Source: Chrysomallon squamiferum
Taxonomy: Eukaryota; Mollusca; Gastropoda; Neomphalida; Peltospiridae
Reading direction: 5' to 3'
NCBI GenBank assembly: GCA_012295275.1
Contig: CM022665.1
Span: 41,412,152 to 41,476,151, forward strand
Length of the DNA: 64,000 bases
Each line of letters begins with the position of its first letter. The first letter of the stretch is position 1. The notes beneath the pieces were generated by a model, which saw only the letters and a program-made list of their open reading frames with translations, was not told the DNA's origin and searched no databases. Positions 38,845 through 53,079 of the stretch are shown in pieces. The position numbers were made by a program, and so were the translations under genes.

Positions 38845-38970
38845 TCAATCTGTCTGTATGTCTGTCTGTCTGTCTGTCCATCTATCTCCTGTCTATATAT
38901 CTGTCAATCTTTATTTATCAGAATCTTTCTATCTATCTATCTATCAATTATCTACTATCTGTATATCTTT
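38845..38970. repeat. (CTGT)n / (CTAT)n compound microsatellite
   Basis: CTGT-type repeats near 38850-38885 grade into CTAT-type repeats near 38925-38965. Confidence 0.85.
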
Positions 38971-39294
38971 CCATCTCTTCTTTGTCTATCTAGAGGAAGA
39001 AAACAAATGTATAATTGTGTCCTACTGCTTACTGTTCACAGTTTTAGTATATGATTATAGTTTTTAATGCTGATTGTCCTGCTAGGTTAAGATGTTCCTA
39101 CTGCCAAATTGATCATTATGGTTTGCAATCATTGCTGTTCTGTATTTGAATGAACCTATTACAATTCTTAATTTAGCAAACTGATCATGACTTTTTTCTA
39201 TTTGAGCATGAACTGCCATTTATGCTGTCTGTATATTTTTATTTTTCTGATTTATCTTCTTTTCTCTTTGTTTCTCACTTTACCTAGGTGTCTG

Positions 39295-41789
<2,495 letters not shown>

Positions 41790-42250
41790 TTTGTTCATCA
41801 TCTATAATTCAGAACATACAAGTGCATATGTGGCCAATAAGTGATGGATACCTGGAGCACAAACTTCATTATTAATGTTGATGAATTCAGACTTACGAGC
41901 AAAATGGATGTGTTTATAAATAATGAAAGCAGTGGCTAATGATTTTCATGTGTTAGCCAGATTACCCTTATCTTTCAATTACAGTTGGCTGATTGAATTT
42001 TGAGCACTCTAATTGTTGGTGCTGGTTTGGGCTTGCTACAGAAGCATGTAATTTTATATAACATATTGCTGCTCTTCTTTGAAATTGTGTTTGTGTTCCC
42101 GATCAGTCTCTTCCTGATGTATGTTTACTTTTAACATTGACACGAGAGGGTTTGTGTAAACCGAAGAGGTTTAATTCACCTAGCTTTTGTATTACAGTCT
42201 TTGTTTCCTTTATATTTTACAAACACGAATACTTGATTCAACCAGTGTCC
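41790..42250. other. Complex non-coding island 9
   Basis: Complex sequence with many TAAT cores (ATTATTAATG, GGCTAATGATT, TCTAATTG) and TTATCTTT-like sites. A TGTAAACCGAAGAGG block lies near 42156. No open frame of interest. Confidence 0.38.
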
Positions 42251-42281
42251 AAGCTGGATGAATTCTGAATTTTTTACCATC

Positions 42282-42282
42282 T

Positions 42283-42349
<67 letters not shown>

Positions 42350-42390
42350 TCTGTCTGTCTGTCTGTCTGTCTATCTTCTGTCTGTCTGTT
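42282..42390. repeat. (CTGT)n microsatellite
   Basis: A perfect CTGT run occupies most of the segment, with two TTCTGT interruptions near 42348 and 42377. Confidence 0.96.
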
Positions 42391-43364
42391 ATCTGCCTAT
42401 CGTCATATATTTGTCTTTAAAACACTATATGCATGATGCTTTCATGTACACTGAAACTATTTTTTATTTTTTCTCAAATTCAAACTGGTATTACAACTAC
42501 ATAACAAAATAGTAGGATCATCAGACATGGTCAGTAACATATTTACTTGAAGCACATCTCGTTGCCGTCACTGTTATTACTTTCTTTCTTTAATGTCGCA
42601 TTCTCAATTTCACTCAGTATATTAAACCTGTGTTTGTTAATCTGATGTGTTTCAGATGGTAAACATTTTCCATTTATATTAAGGTATCAGACATGTAATG
42701 AATACCTTGAAGGTAAATCATTAATGTCTACATAATGGCGTCTCACTGTGTATGCATATGTGTGTGCTTGCATGCGTGCGTGCATGTGTGTGTGTGTATA
42801 TGTGTACACAGGTAGATATATAAATATAAATAATTACTTAGCTAACTGTCATAAGCTGATTACTTTGAATTAGCATATGAAAAGTTAAGGTAATGAGTAC
42901 TATTTATTTATTTCAGAAAAATAGCATACTGGAAACAATCTGCTGAACATTGTTTTTTTACAGAAATTTTTTTTTTTTTTTTTAATTAATTAATTTTTGT
43001 TTATTTAATTCTTTAAAAAATAATAATAATAATAATAATAACAATAACATCAACACACGCACACAGACACAGACATTTTGCATCAAGTAATGGATATATG
43101 ATAGACATGTGCTTAATGTGTTGTTGATGACAGAGATTTTGGTGCTGTGATGAGTTCACAGTGTGTCTCCCAAGACAAGTAAGTACTGTGACATATATTG
43201 TGCTTCATCTACACCTCTTCTGGCTGATCAAATTACTGCCAGATTAGCTCCTGCTCATCTCATTATCACATGTCACAGGCATAATCTTCTATGGCTTGGT
43301 AAGCAATGCACACACACCATCCATGGAGATGAATGTTTTTACAAATTAATGTTGAATATGGAAC
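42391..43364. other. AT-rich sequence without a gene
   Basis: A TGCGTGCATGTG-rich region near 42760-42800 and ATA triplets near 43020. A 74-codon open frame at 43163-43387 has unremarkable composition and no recognisable motif or gene context. Confidence 0.5.
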
Positions 43365-43749
43365 GGTCATGCTACAGTAAGTTTTAACTTAGTTAAGGGT
43401 TGGTGTTTTTTCCCCTTCTTTTTTTTTTTTTTTTTTTTTTTTAAATGTGGTGGGTGGTGGAGTAAAATTGCAGCTGGATTGGTTGTGCAGTATAAATTTT
43501 AAGTTAGTTAAAGGATTTTTTTTTTCCTTCTTTTTTTTTCATTTTTTTTTTTTTTTTTATCTTTTTTTTTTTTTTTTTTTTAAATGTTAAGGGTTTTGGG
43601 AATTGTATTATACTTGAAATGGTTGTGCAATAATAAGAATTAACTTAGTTTAAATTTTAAAAAATTTACGATTTTTTTAAAGTGAAGGGTGCTGGTAATT
43701 TTTTGGCTGAACATAAAATGGACATGTAATAATAAGTACAAACTTAGTT

Positions 43750-43786
<37 letters not shown>

Positions 43787-44010
43787 GTGAAGTGTATTGG
43801 GAATTTTATTGAGCCTGAAATAGTCATGCAGTAATAAGAATTAAGTTTTTTCTTTATTTTTTTCATTCTTTTTCTTTTTTTCTTTCTTAATTTTAAGTGC
43901 ATTAAGAGTTAAAAATGGTCTTGCAACAATAAACTTAATTAAGATTTTTAAATTTTGTTTTAGTATGATGTATGTTGGGAATTATATTAACTTAGTTAAG
44001 GTTTCTTTTT
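43365..44010. repeat. Decayed tandem array with poly-T spacers
   Basis: GCAATAATAAGAATTAACTTAGTTAA variants, here shown only by their core AATAAGAATTAACTTAG, recur about six times (near 43375, 43485, 43626, 43728, 43829, 43925). They are separated by long poly-T runs and GTGAAGGGTGTTGGGAATT-like blocks. Confidence 0.82.
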
Positions 44011-44084
44011 TTTTCCCCAGCTTTTCCCCTTAATTTTAAATACATTATGAATCATATTGCACTTAGATTTTCTGAGAGTTTACA

Positions 44085-44260
44085 GTGACTGTACCTCAAT
44101 GGTTAAAAACCCTATTTCAGTTTTTTCTTTTCAGCCTTACAACTACTGTGTCAAAAATTATGGTTTCCTGTTCAAGGGAAGGTGCATAATGAACATACCA
44201 AATTGCTGATAACTAAGATTAGTTCATTGGTCTGGCAGCTGTAGGCCTACTTTTGCTGGT
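44085..44260 (+). mobile_element. Decayed SINE
   Basis: TACCTCAATGGTTAAA near 44093 resembles the degraded tRNA-like head. CAAGGGAAGGTGCATAA near 44174 and TTGCTGATAACTAAG near 44202 match the body blocks. The 3' end is not recognisable. Confidence 0.55.
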
Positions 44261-44462
44261 CATTAATTAAAATAAATAAAGCATAATAACTCATTAACTG
44301 TTAGTATTAAAATATATAATCAAAGATTTCAATATGGAATATTCTTCATCTTAAATAATTACCTGCATATTACTTTATTTATATTTATGTTTCAAGATAT
44401 TTATTTTCATAGTGCCTTTTAACTGTCATTTATTCTACAATATTTAATAAATAATTATTATC

Positions 44463-44496
<34 letters not shown>

Positions 44497-45554
44497 TTTT
44501 TATATATTTTATTTCCTATCACTTTTCCAAATCGGTTAACATGACTTCGTTGTAATAGTGCTTTTTTTAATTGCATTATTTGTTATTCTAGTATTGATAT
44601 TTCTGTAAGATTTCAGCTTTGCTACCTTTTTTTCTTTCTTTTTCAAATACAAAAAGAAATTTCAAAATCTAAATAAATATATATTTTAAAATCTATAAAA
44701 AAAAATAATATTAATATCTGTTTTTAAGATTATTTTAATTTTAACATTTGCAGTGGTTTGTTTATATGGGAGGATATATGTGCATTTTAATGTGACACAT
44801 GCATAATGCATGAAAAAGAATGTGAAATACTGTGGTTTACAAAGAAAAAAAAAAGGTGAAAAAAGTTTAAGATTATATGCACATTTGAATTAATGTAATT
44901 TTGGAACAAAAAGTTAAATTACAGTTATTGATAATAGTGCATTTTAAAAAAAAAAAAAAAAATCCAAGTAGTAAAATAACAAGTTCATTTTTTGTGTACT
45001 TTTTAAAAAAAAATCATTCCTCCCATCTGTTTATTAGGGTAATTCAGTCACGAACATTCTTTTAGACTAATACGACAGACATAGCAACATGCACAAATTA
45101 GATTGTGAATGTCTGAGATAAGTTTGGGTTTTTTTTTTCCTGTTTGCAAATTGTTTTGACTGATTCACAAAGAAGTCATTCAGTTTAACATGTACGTGAA
45201 TCAGTCATTATCAAGTTGAACATAGAAGGTAAACATAAACTTTGCTGATAAATGTAGTTTACTGGAAGTTAAATACATATGAATGTTTATTAACTGTAAT
45301 CATTGAAAGTGAAATTATGAGCCAGTTACAACTGAGAAATGTGAAAATGTGTTTATATGTATGTGTGTTTGTGTTTGTGTTTCTGTGTGTGTGTATGTGT
45401 GTGTGTGTTCATGAGTGTGTAATATTTGTGTGTGTGTCTGCATGTGCAGGTCTTATTATGCTCAGGATTTGTCTCCATCTCACAAATAAGCTTTTAACAA
45501 AAACATTTTTCATTTTTTTTTTTAAAACATATTTAACACTAAAAATATTACAGA
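44261..45554. other. AT-rich sequence without a gene
   Basis: (TTTA)n near 44465-44500 and TG-rich 45355-45440. No gene recognised. Confidence 0.55.
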
Positions 45555-45820
45555 AATCAGGATAGCCGTGTACAAGTGTTTTCCATGCGAGGAAATCTTG
45601 ATTACACCCAAAGATAATTAGTAAACGCTTAACGATCGGACATCTGTTGGTTGGAGTTTGTGAACATATAATTTCCTATTGTTGTTCAACTTGAGTTCAT
45701 TGCCCAGAGTACCTCGTTCCTTCACGAAAGTCCAAATTACTTATTGACTAGTCAGGGTTTAAGTATCTGCTGTTTTACATGCCTTTGAAAGTCATCTGAC
45801 TCAATTTTACAGATTGCCTG

Positions 45821-45822
<2 letters not shown>
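45555..45822. other. Complex non-coding island 10
   Basis: Complex, CpG-containing sequence (AACGCTTAACGATCGGACAT near 45624) ending at a long poly-T tract. Frames are interrupted. Confidence 0.4.
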
Positions 45823-45854
<32 letters not shown>

Positions 45855-46039
45855 CAGTTTGATATACCAATCTATACCACATATGTTCAGTTCTGAAGTA
45901 GAATCATTAAATTTACACTGAGGGTGTCTGTGGATGTGTGAAGTGTCATTTTACACCAGCATCTGTTTGAAGTTTAGAAAAATATCCAGATTATTAGTAA
46001 ACAGATTATGAACTGGAACTTATAATATTGTAAATTATT

Positions 46040-46270
46040 ATTATTGTTGATCTTTGATAGTGATGGTCATGGTAATTGTGCCGTTGTTGTTGTTTTGTTG
46101 ATATTGGTGGTAGTGGTAGTGGTAGTGTTTTTTATTGTTAGCTATTGTGATGGTGCAGCACTGATGGACATAGTTGTGGTGTTTGTGATGGTGATGCTTC
46201 TGTTGTTGTTGTTTGTATTGTTGGTAGTTAATGTGATGTTGTTGTTGTTGCTGCTTTGGTTCCAACTGCT
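46040..46270. repeat. Degenerate GTT/GGT/GAT trinucleotide region
   Basis: An imperfect trinucleotide repeat with period-3 structure on both strands. It creates long artificial open frames of V/L-rich and Q/H/N-rich composition. Confidence 0.85.
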
Positions 46271-46529
46271 GCTTTGATAATTACTAAGATTACATACTTG
46301 GTATACAAAGAGTTAATTGATTCTACTGGTCAATTATTGTTATGCAAAAAAAAAAAAAAAGACAAAATAGAAAAATTATATTAAAAATAATAATAAATAA
46401 AAAATTAAAACAGAGTGTGTGAAAAGTAATTTGATTGTTTATATGCACTATGGCACACATACTAGCACAAAACAAACAAACATTTTTTTTGTTTAAATTT
46501 ACATTTACAAATAATAATAAGAGGAGGAG

Positions 46530-46656
46530 TAGTTGAGAAGGTAGTTGTGGTTGTAGTTGCAGTAACAGTAGTAACAGTATAGTAGTAGTATTAACAGTAT
46601 TAGTAGCATTAGTAGTAGGAAGAAGAAGAGGAGTAGCAGGATTAGCAGTAGTACAG

Positions 46657-46691
<35 letters not shown>

Positions 46692-46705
46692 TGTTGTTGT
46701 TAAGA
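46530..46705. repeat. (AGT)n-rich imperfect trinucleotide repeat
   Basis: AGTAGT, AGTAAC and GGT words repeat with period 3, with a clean GTA core near 46668-46692. Confidence 0.88.
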
Positions 46706-46799
46706 ACTAGACGATGTTTATAGATTTTTTTATTCACACAGTAGATTCTCTTTAATATGGAGTTAAATAAAACAAATTTTTTTTAGTATAATAATTTGT

Positions 46800-47245
46800 T
46801 TGCATTGTCACAGATATTAATAAACAGTTACACTGACTGTTAATACTTAACATGAAGAATTCTTAATACTTCATTTTATTAGTTATGTGATTAAAGATAT
46901 TTGGACAGTTATTAATAAATATAAACTTGACAAACATTTTTTTCAGTTTCACAGATGTTTTATACTTCATTTTATTAATTTCATAATTAAAGATATTTGG
47001 ACTACTATTAAAAAATATTGACTTGACAAACATTTTTTAATTACACAGATGTTTTATACTTCATGTCACTAATTAAATAATTAAAAATATCTGGACTATT
47101 ATTAATAAATATAAATGTGACAAACATTTCTCATTTACACAGATATTTCATGCTTCATCTTATTAATTACATAATTAAAGATATTTGGACATTTATTAAT
47201 AAGCATAAATTTGACAAATGTCTGTCAGTTACACACATAAATTTT
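46800..47245. repeat. Decayed tandem array, about 95-bp units
   Basis: ATTAAAGATATTTGGAC variants occur near 46891, 46988, 47080 and 47175. Each is followed by ATTATTAATAAATATAAA, TGACAAACATTT, CACAGATGTTTTATACTTCA and TTATTAAT. Spacing is regular. Confidence 0.92.
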
Positions 47246-47319
47246 ACAAGTAGCTAATTACACTCAGCTGTATTGTTAATTATTATTATTAAACATCAAA
47301 CTATAATGAACACGGTCCA

Positions 47320-47650
47320 GTTTATGTTTGAGGTCACACACTGTGACATGCCAGAGATCATTTCCTCCACTCCATTACTCTTCATGTTCATTTTATTGTG
47401 AGTCATTCACAATTCGGACAGAAAGAGACATTTTTGGCCGCATGAAGCAAATGTAGCCATTCTAGCACATCCAGCATAGGCCTTGTTGTAAGTGCTTGTA
47501 TATTAACCCGAATTGACACGAAAACAGATTAATAGCTGGAAGCCCATAATCTCTGTTCCCAGATTAAAGTGTCTTTGCTGATTTGCAGCTGTGCTCATTA
47601 TTCACCTCAAATTCCCCTGCTATCCTCTTCATCAACACCCAAACAAACTG
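47320..47650. other. Complex non-coding island 11
   Basis: About 330 bp of complex sequence. It contains a 15-bp inverted repeat GTCACA-CAC-TGTGAC at 47333-47347, CCCGAATTGACACG near 47507 and AGATTAATAGC near 47527. No open frame. This is one of the sharpest composition islands. Confidence 0.45.
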
Positions 47651-48204
47651 AACTTGGCTTGAAAAAAACTATGTGGATGTTAGGATTTTTATTTTTTGTT
47701 TTAGTGTACCAGTATGTGTGGAGATAGGTTGTCCTTTCTTTTTTTTTCTTTTTTTAAATCTGAGGTGATGAATAGAATTTATAATAATGATAAATGTAGT
47801 GATATGTCAATGAATAATTTATTTAAAAAAAAAAAAAAATTGTTTTCCCAAAATATGAAATAACGAACTAATTTTGTAAAAAAATCCATGGATGTGAAAT
47901 TTAAGGGTTTGCATTTTTGTTATAATGTTTATTTGTTTGTATTGTTGTTGTTGTTGTTGTTATTTTTTATTTTTTATTTTTTTGATATGCTAAACCTTGT
48001 GGATACTGCTTTTAGGCATGAGATAATGAACCAAACTTTTATACATTACATGAAATTTTATTATGTATTTTACTTTATTACATTATTTATTTATTATTTA
48101 CTTTTCTTCAGTAAGTTGTTTTAATAATCAGCTCAAGTGTTCAATATATCATTACCGTAGGAAGTTTTAATCAGTGGATTTTGCAAGTGGATTTTTTTCC
48201 AGAG

Positions 48205-48570
48205 GTCCTATTAATTTTCATATCTGGTCAAAATTGTGACTGAAAACTTGAAGTGGTGTTAAGTTGTTTGCAGAGCTACTTTACTTACTTTTCAATCTAT
48301 TCTGACAGTCACATCCAAAAACATTCGACGAGTTGTTTACATTAACTTAAAATACGAAGCATCCAAACGGATATCTATTTAATGTCAGCTCAAGTTATTT
48401 TTATTATTAAACGCTGTTATGTGCCATGCAAACCCGCGATTTGTTTTTAGAATGAAGCTTTGAGAAGAAGTCCTCGACAGTGTCTCTGCTTGTCATATCT
48501 CGTTAATAAGAAGCAAAGGAAACCTAAATCTCAGTGTCTTCTTGTACTTTTCTCAAGTTGACTACAAGAG
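48205..48570. other. Complex non-coding island 12
   Basis: Complex sequence with CATTCGACGAG near 48323, CCAAACGGATATC near 48362 and an octamer-like ATGCAAACCCGCG near 48426. Frames are interrupted. Ends at the CTAT microsatellite. Confidence 0.4.
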
Positions 48571-48577
48571 ATGTTTG

Positions 48578-48710
48578 ATATCTATCTATCTCTATCTGTT
48601 TGTCTCTCTGTCTGTCTGTCTGTCTGTCTATCTGTATCTATCTATCTGTATCTATCTATCTAGCTAGCTATCATACATATATATATATATATATATATAC
48701 TATCTGTCAG
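48578..48710. repeat. (CTAT)n / (CTGT)n / (AT)n compound microsatellite
   Basis: Alternating CTAT and CTGT runs are followed by TAGC repeats and an (AT)n tract at about 48678-48701. Confidence 0.9.
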
Positions 48711-49064
48711 TCTAAGACTGATGGTTTAACCATTGTACTGCAGTGACTAGTTTATCTCAGTCATCACAAAGGAAAGAAAGTACTATGGTTTGTGATAAGA
48801 CTTGGCAGGAACTGAACAAAAGCAGTACTTCTTAAACTATTTTAGCATCATTCACTGTTTTGATTATTTTCATCTTCCCATCCCTTGAGTTTCATTCACC
48901 TCAAAATTTGATGAACCATTCACCAACTTGAGAAAACTCTGAACTGAAGTGTCTCCATCTTTAAAGAAAAAAAAAAAAAAAAAAGAATTTATTTATTTAT
49001 TTATTTATTTATTTACATTGTACATTCTTTAAATTATAAGATTTTCCAGTTTCTTTGTTTCTAT

Positions 49065-49510
49065 TTTGTTAAATTCGACGTGCGAGCGTTAACGGATTTT
49101 TGAAGTTTTCTAGTGTTTACCGAAAAACATCGCCACTTTAAATAAAATTGGCATCAGTCGGGGATGATGTACACCACCCGAAGCAGCCACAACGTTAACA
49201 AAGCACCTCATATATAAAACACAGAGTGTCTTTCTGCCACCCTCGGCCCTGCAGTGGCAGTCGTTGTTTGGGCTCCCTGTCAGTCTGAATTATTTCAATT
49301 ATACATCCAGCAGAGCATTCAAGTTTCTTGGTTTCTCCTTATTAGCCTGTGATTATTTTTAAGAGTTATGGAGGAAATAGACCTGTCCTGCTACGGGCAT
49401 TATGAATGACAGAAAGGATTTCTAATAAGTCTGTACACTGGCTGTTAACAAAACACGAACGCGGCAAATGGCTTCCACCTCGTTTTTACTTTTCTTTCCT
49501 TGTTATGTGT
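49065..49510. other. Complex CpG-bearing island 13
   Basis: The most CpG-rich non-coding segment I see: CGACGTGCGAGCG near 49076, ACACCACCCGAAGC, CCCTCGGCCCTG and GAACGCGGC near 49457. A TATATAAA box lies at 49211-49218. No coding potential; a silent promoter, enhancer or non-coding RNA start are possibilities. Confidence 0.45.
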
Positions 49511-49771
49511 TTGCCTGTACATATAACGTAAAAACCAAGAGAAAAAAAAAAAGAGGTCGAATGCTTATCAATCTTTTTTTTTAATTTTTTTTTTATCTTT
49601 TTTTTTGGTATTTTGGTTCTGTTCTTTTTCTTCTTTTTTTTTTTTCTGCCATAAGTCTGGATTTTTTTTGTATCTATCTTTGTTGTTAATTTATTTTTTT
49701 TTTTTCTCTCTCTCTTTCTTGCTTTCTTGCTGTACTTCCATCCTTCTTTCCCCTTACCACTTCTATTTTTC

Positions 49772-49809
<38 letters not shown>

Positions 49810-49984
49810 ACCTATATATATGTCTGTATCTATCTTTCTATCTTTCTATACCTGTCTGTCTTTCTGTATTACTATTTTTCTTGAGAAACAGAAAAACCCG
49901 AATTGCGCGTACATATATCTGTAAGTTATGTTGTCACACTGAAGTATATCTTTACAAACACATTTTTTCAGTCAGGTGTTCTCA
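49511..49984. other. Pyrimidine-rich stretch without a gene
   Basis: T and CT runs (perfect (CT)n about 49779-49807) followed by CTAT/CTTT repeats. The 131-codon frame here is low-complexity. Confidence 0.7.
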
Positions 49985-50245
49985 AGTGCCATTGACATGA
50001 TTGGATCAAACTCGGAGCTTATCCAGTCCTCTTGTGTGCATCAAAACACGTCCCAGTCCTCACCCTAAACAGAAACACTTCACCTCTGCTGCTGTATTCG
50101 AAACACAATTGTATTAACTGTACATACCTCTTCACTTGAAAAGAATCCAGTTTTAATTCCACCATCATCTTGACAACACTCAGCAGACACTGCTCAGTCA
50201 GTCCGAATGTATCAGACAGACAGCCGTACGGACAGATTTAGATTA
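49985..50245. other. Complex non-coding island 14
   Basis: Complex sequence with few A/T runs (AACTCGGAGCTTATCCAG near 50010; AGACAGCCGTACGGACAG near 50218). No open frame. Confidence 0.35.
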
Positions 50246-51239
50246 TTTATTTTTTTGGTTGATGAGAGTGTTTTTGAAATTTCAGACATTACTATAGGTA
50301 ATTAATATATATATATTAATTACACATACATACATACACACATACACACACACACACACACACACATACATAAACACACATGAAATTAGCATTGTCTTAT
50401 TAAAATGAGGTATATACTTTAAAAGTAATTAAATATATATATATTTTATTTTTCATATTTGTTTAGTCTAATAAGAATTATTTTGGTATTTTCGGGTTAG
50501 ATTTTTTTTTTTTTTTGTTCTTCTTCTGATCTTTCTTTTTATTTCTTTTTCTTTAATTGTTTTTGTTTTTGTTCTTTTCATCAAGTGAAAAAGGGTTTTA
50601 TTTTGAAATGCTGTGGATTAGTAAATCTAATTTAGTAAGTCGCTGAATGTAGGGCATCCTTTTGAGATGAAATAAAGCGGGTTTAGAACAGGGATTATGT
50701 TTTGTTATTTTTAAAATGCTAAATGTTTTCTGTTGATGGAGTAGTCTGGTTTTAAAATAAGAATACGTAAGTAGAAAAAACCAGACACAAACAATATATA
50801 TATATTTTTTTTTCTTCTCTCAGAGAGATAATAGTGCTAAATAATTAAAGATTTGGAGTAGAAAAATATAATAATGTCTATGTTTAACACAGAATTTGTG
50901 AATTTTGTTTTATTTTATTTTATTTTATTTTGTTTGTTTGTTTGTTTACTTTTATTATTATTATTATTATTTTATCTATTTATTTTGTTTTGTTTATCTT
51001 CTTTATTTCTTTATTATTTTACTTTATTTTACTTGATATTATTATTTTTATTTGATTTTATTATTTTTATCTATTTTTTATTTTTTATTCATTTTTAAAA
51101 CTATTTTTGATTTATATTCTTTTATTTCATCTTATAATGATGGTAATGATTGTAGATATGGTGATATTGTTATTTTTGTTAAATATTTATTTATTTTTTT
51201 GATCTTTGATTTGCTTTGTGTGTGTTTTTGTTTGTTTAA

Positions 51240-51335
51240 TATTCATGCACACATATGCACATACATACATACATACATACATACATACATACATACATAC
51301 ATACACACACATTTACACACAGACACATACACATA
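51240..51335. repeat. (ACAT)n / (AC)n microsatellite
   Basis: A perfect ACAT tetranucleotide run at about 51262-51304 followed by CA-rich sequence. Confidence 0.95.
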
Positions 51336-51531
51336 CGATTTAGTATTATATAAAGAAACAGTAGTTTGAGAATGATAAGCTGGAAAAAGCTATGTACTGT
51401 CACAGACAACAGCAGTTAATCATGGGGGGGAAAAAAACTGCTTTTTTGTAAAAATGAATCATTGAGCTTTGGGTATTTTGTTACAGACAGAGGGAGAAGA
51501 CAGTGAAAGGGGAAAATTTAGTAAATAAAAT

Positions 51532-51532
<1 letters not shown>

Positions 51533-51582
<50 letters not shown>
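51533..51582. repeat. (AC)n microsatellite
   Basis: A perfect AC run of more than 20 units. Confidence 0.96.
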
Positions 51583-51583
<1 letters not shown>

Positions 51584-51589
51584 AAAAAA

Positions 51590-52060
51590 GTGATTCAAAG
51601 TGAATAAAGGTCAGCAGAAAATGTCAGAGGATTGCAAAAAGACCCAGTGGACTGCTGAACAGTTAGCGTTGGTAACATAAAAATAATGAAGTGCCAATTT
51701 AATTTTTATTTATTGGGGATCAGCAGTCTGCCTTGTAATTGCCCTACATACATAAACACAGTGAAATGACACTTTTAATGTTTTTATTGACCATCTTGTG
51801 GGACGTTTAAGAATGTGACAAATCTCACTGAAGTCGTAATCAGGTTCCAAGGGTGCAGTATAACAACACGAGGACCAGAGTGAAATATGAAGTTTAATTA
51901 ATTTAGACCCTCTAATGAACATACGGAACACAATAATTGTTAATTAAATCAATTCAAAGAAGGAAGTTGTTCAGAAAGAAATGTCGGATGTGTCTTAAGA
52001 GTAAATGTTAATGCAAATTAGGTTCTTTTCGGTTGGCTTGCTTTTATTCCAGAATTTATA
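51590..52060. other. Complex non-coding island 15, homeodomain/POU-like sites
   Basis: Complex sequence with clustered TAAT cores (TTTAATTAATTTAG near 51893, TGTTAATTAAATCAATT near 51938). A perfect octamer ATGCAAAT at 52011-52018 runs into ATTAG. A 73-codon minus-strand frame has no motif. An enhancer role is inferred from site clustering only. Confidence 0.45.
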
Positions 52061-52609
52061 CACGTTTGGTTATTTATTTATCATACTTGTGATTTTTATT
52101 TTCTGTTGATTTTGTGTAAGGTGGTTAAACTTTGAAACATTCAACAATATTATTAAATTTATGTATGTTCTGCTTTTGTTTTGTTTGCTTGTTTATTTTA
52201 TTTATTTATTTATCTATCTACCTATGCATCTAACTATCTATCTCTCTCTCTATCTATATATCTGTCTATTTATTTATTTACTTTAATTTGTTAAGGGAAG
52301 GGATTGTTTTTTAAATATATTTCTTTTACACTGAATATGATTTGTACATAAATTCCATAAACAGAAGAATTTCTTTTGTTCCTTTGGCCCATCAGTTTGA
52401 TTTTTTTATAATTTTTAAGCTGTTTATTTTAAATATCGATTATTTTAACTTTAATTATTTTAACTGATTTTATTTTCTTTTATTAATTATGATTAAAACG
52501 ATTTAAAAAGAGAAAATTCTCTTTTAGTACCTCATGTTTCAATGTCGCGTTAAAATCTGTGTTTTACAGCACAGTAGGTTTTCAACAATTTAATTTATTT
52601 ACAATGATT

Positions 52610-52870
52610 TTTTTTTTTTTCCTACGTATAATTATGGTAATGATGTTGTCACTGAAGTGCAGATTATCACCACTTAGATGCATCAAGTAGTCACCAGGTG
52701 GCGCTGATTGCTGCTTGTACCACTGTCAATCATGGCATTACAAATGTTCAAATTACAAAGGTCACCCATCGGTTAAACAACATGTCCTTGTAATTTGTAG
52801 TTTGAACTTAATGAATGATCCATTCACAGCAGCCACAAACTTTGCTGTAATTACTGGTTTGAAAATGTAT
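52610..52870. other. Complex non-coding island 16, with CTCF-like site
   Basis: Complex sequence surrounding the CTCF-like motif. It also contains CAAAGGTCA (52756-52764), a nuclear-receptor-type half-site. The short frame at 52715-52918 has no recognisable motif. Confidence 0.42.
52691..52705 (+). promoter_or_regulatory. Candidate CTCF binding site
   Basis: The 15-mer TCACCAGGTGGCGCT agrees with the consensus CCASYAGRKGGCRSY at 14 of 15 positions, with only the first base off. CTCF is conserved across most bilaterians including molluscs. Binding is inferred. Confidence 0.5.
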
Positions 52871-53079
52871 ATACATATCATTATTTCAAAAAAATATATA
52901 TATATTAAAAAGAAATAATAATTTGATGCTAAATTATGCCTGTTTTTTTTTTTTTATTGCAGATTTTGGGGGGTTTATATAAGTGATTTATTATTATTAT
53001 TATTTTTTAAATTAATTAATTAATTAATTACTCTGTGATTATAATATCACAGTAGTCTGTAGTATGTAACATCATAGTT

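Larger units (their letters stand above)
50246..51589. other. AT-rich and microsatellite sequence without a gene
   Basis: Contains an (AC)n tract near 50336-50365, TTTTA runs near 50910-50930, and the ACAT and AC tracts listed separately. Nothing else recognised. Confidence 0.6.

Noticed and set aside
43163-43387. 74-codon + strand frame of normal complexity
   Set aside because: Contains no family motif I recognise and does not match any missing part of CPSF100.
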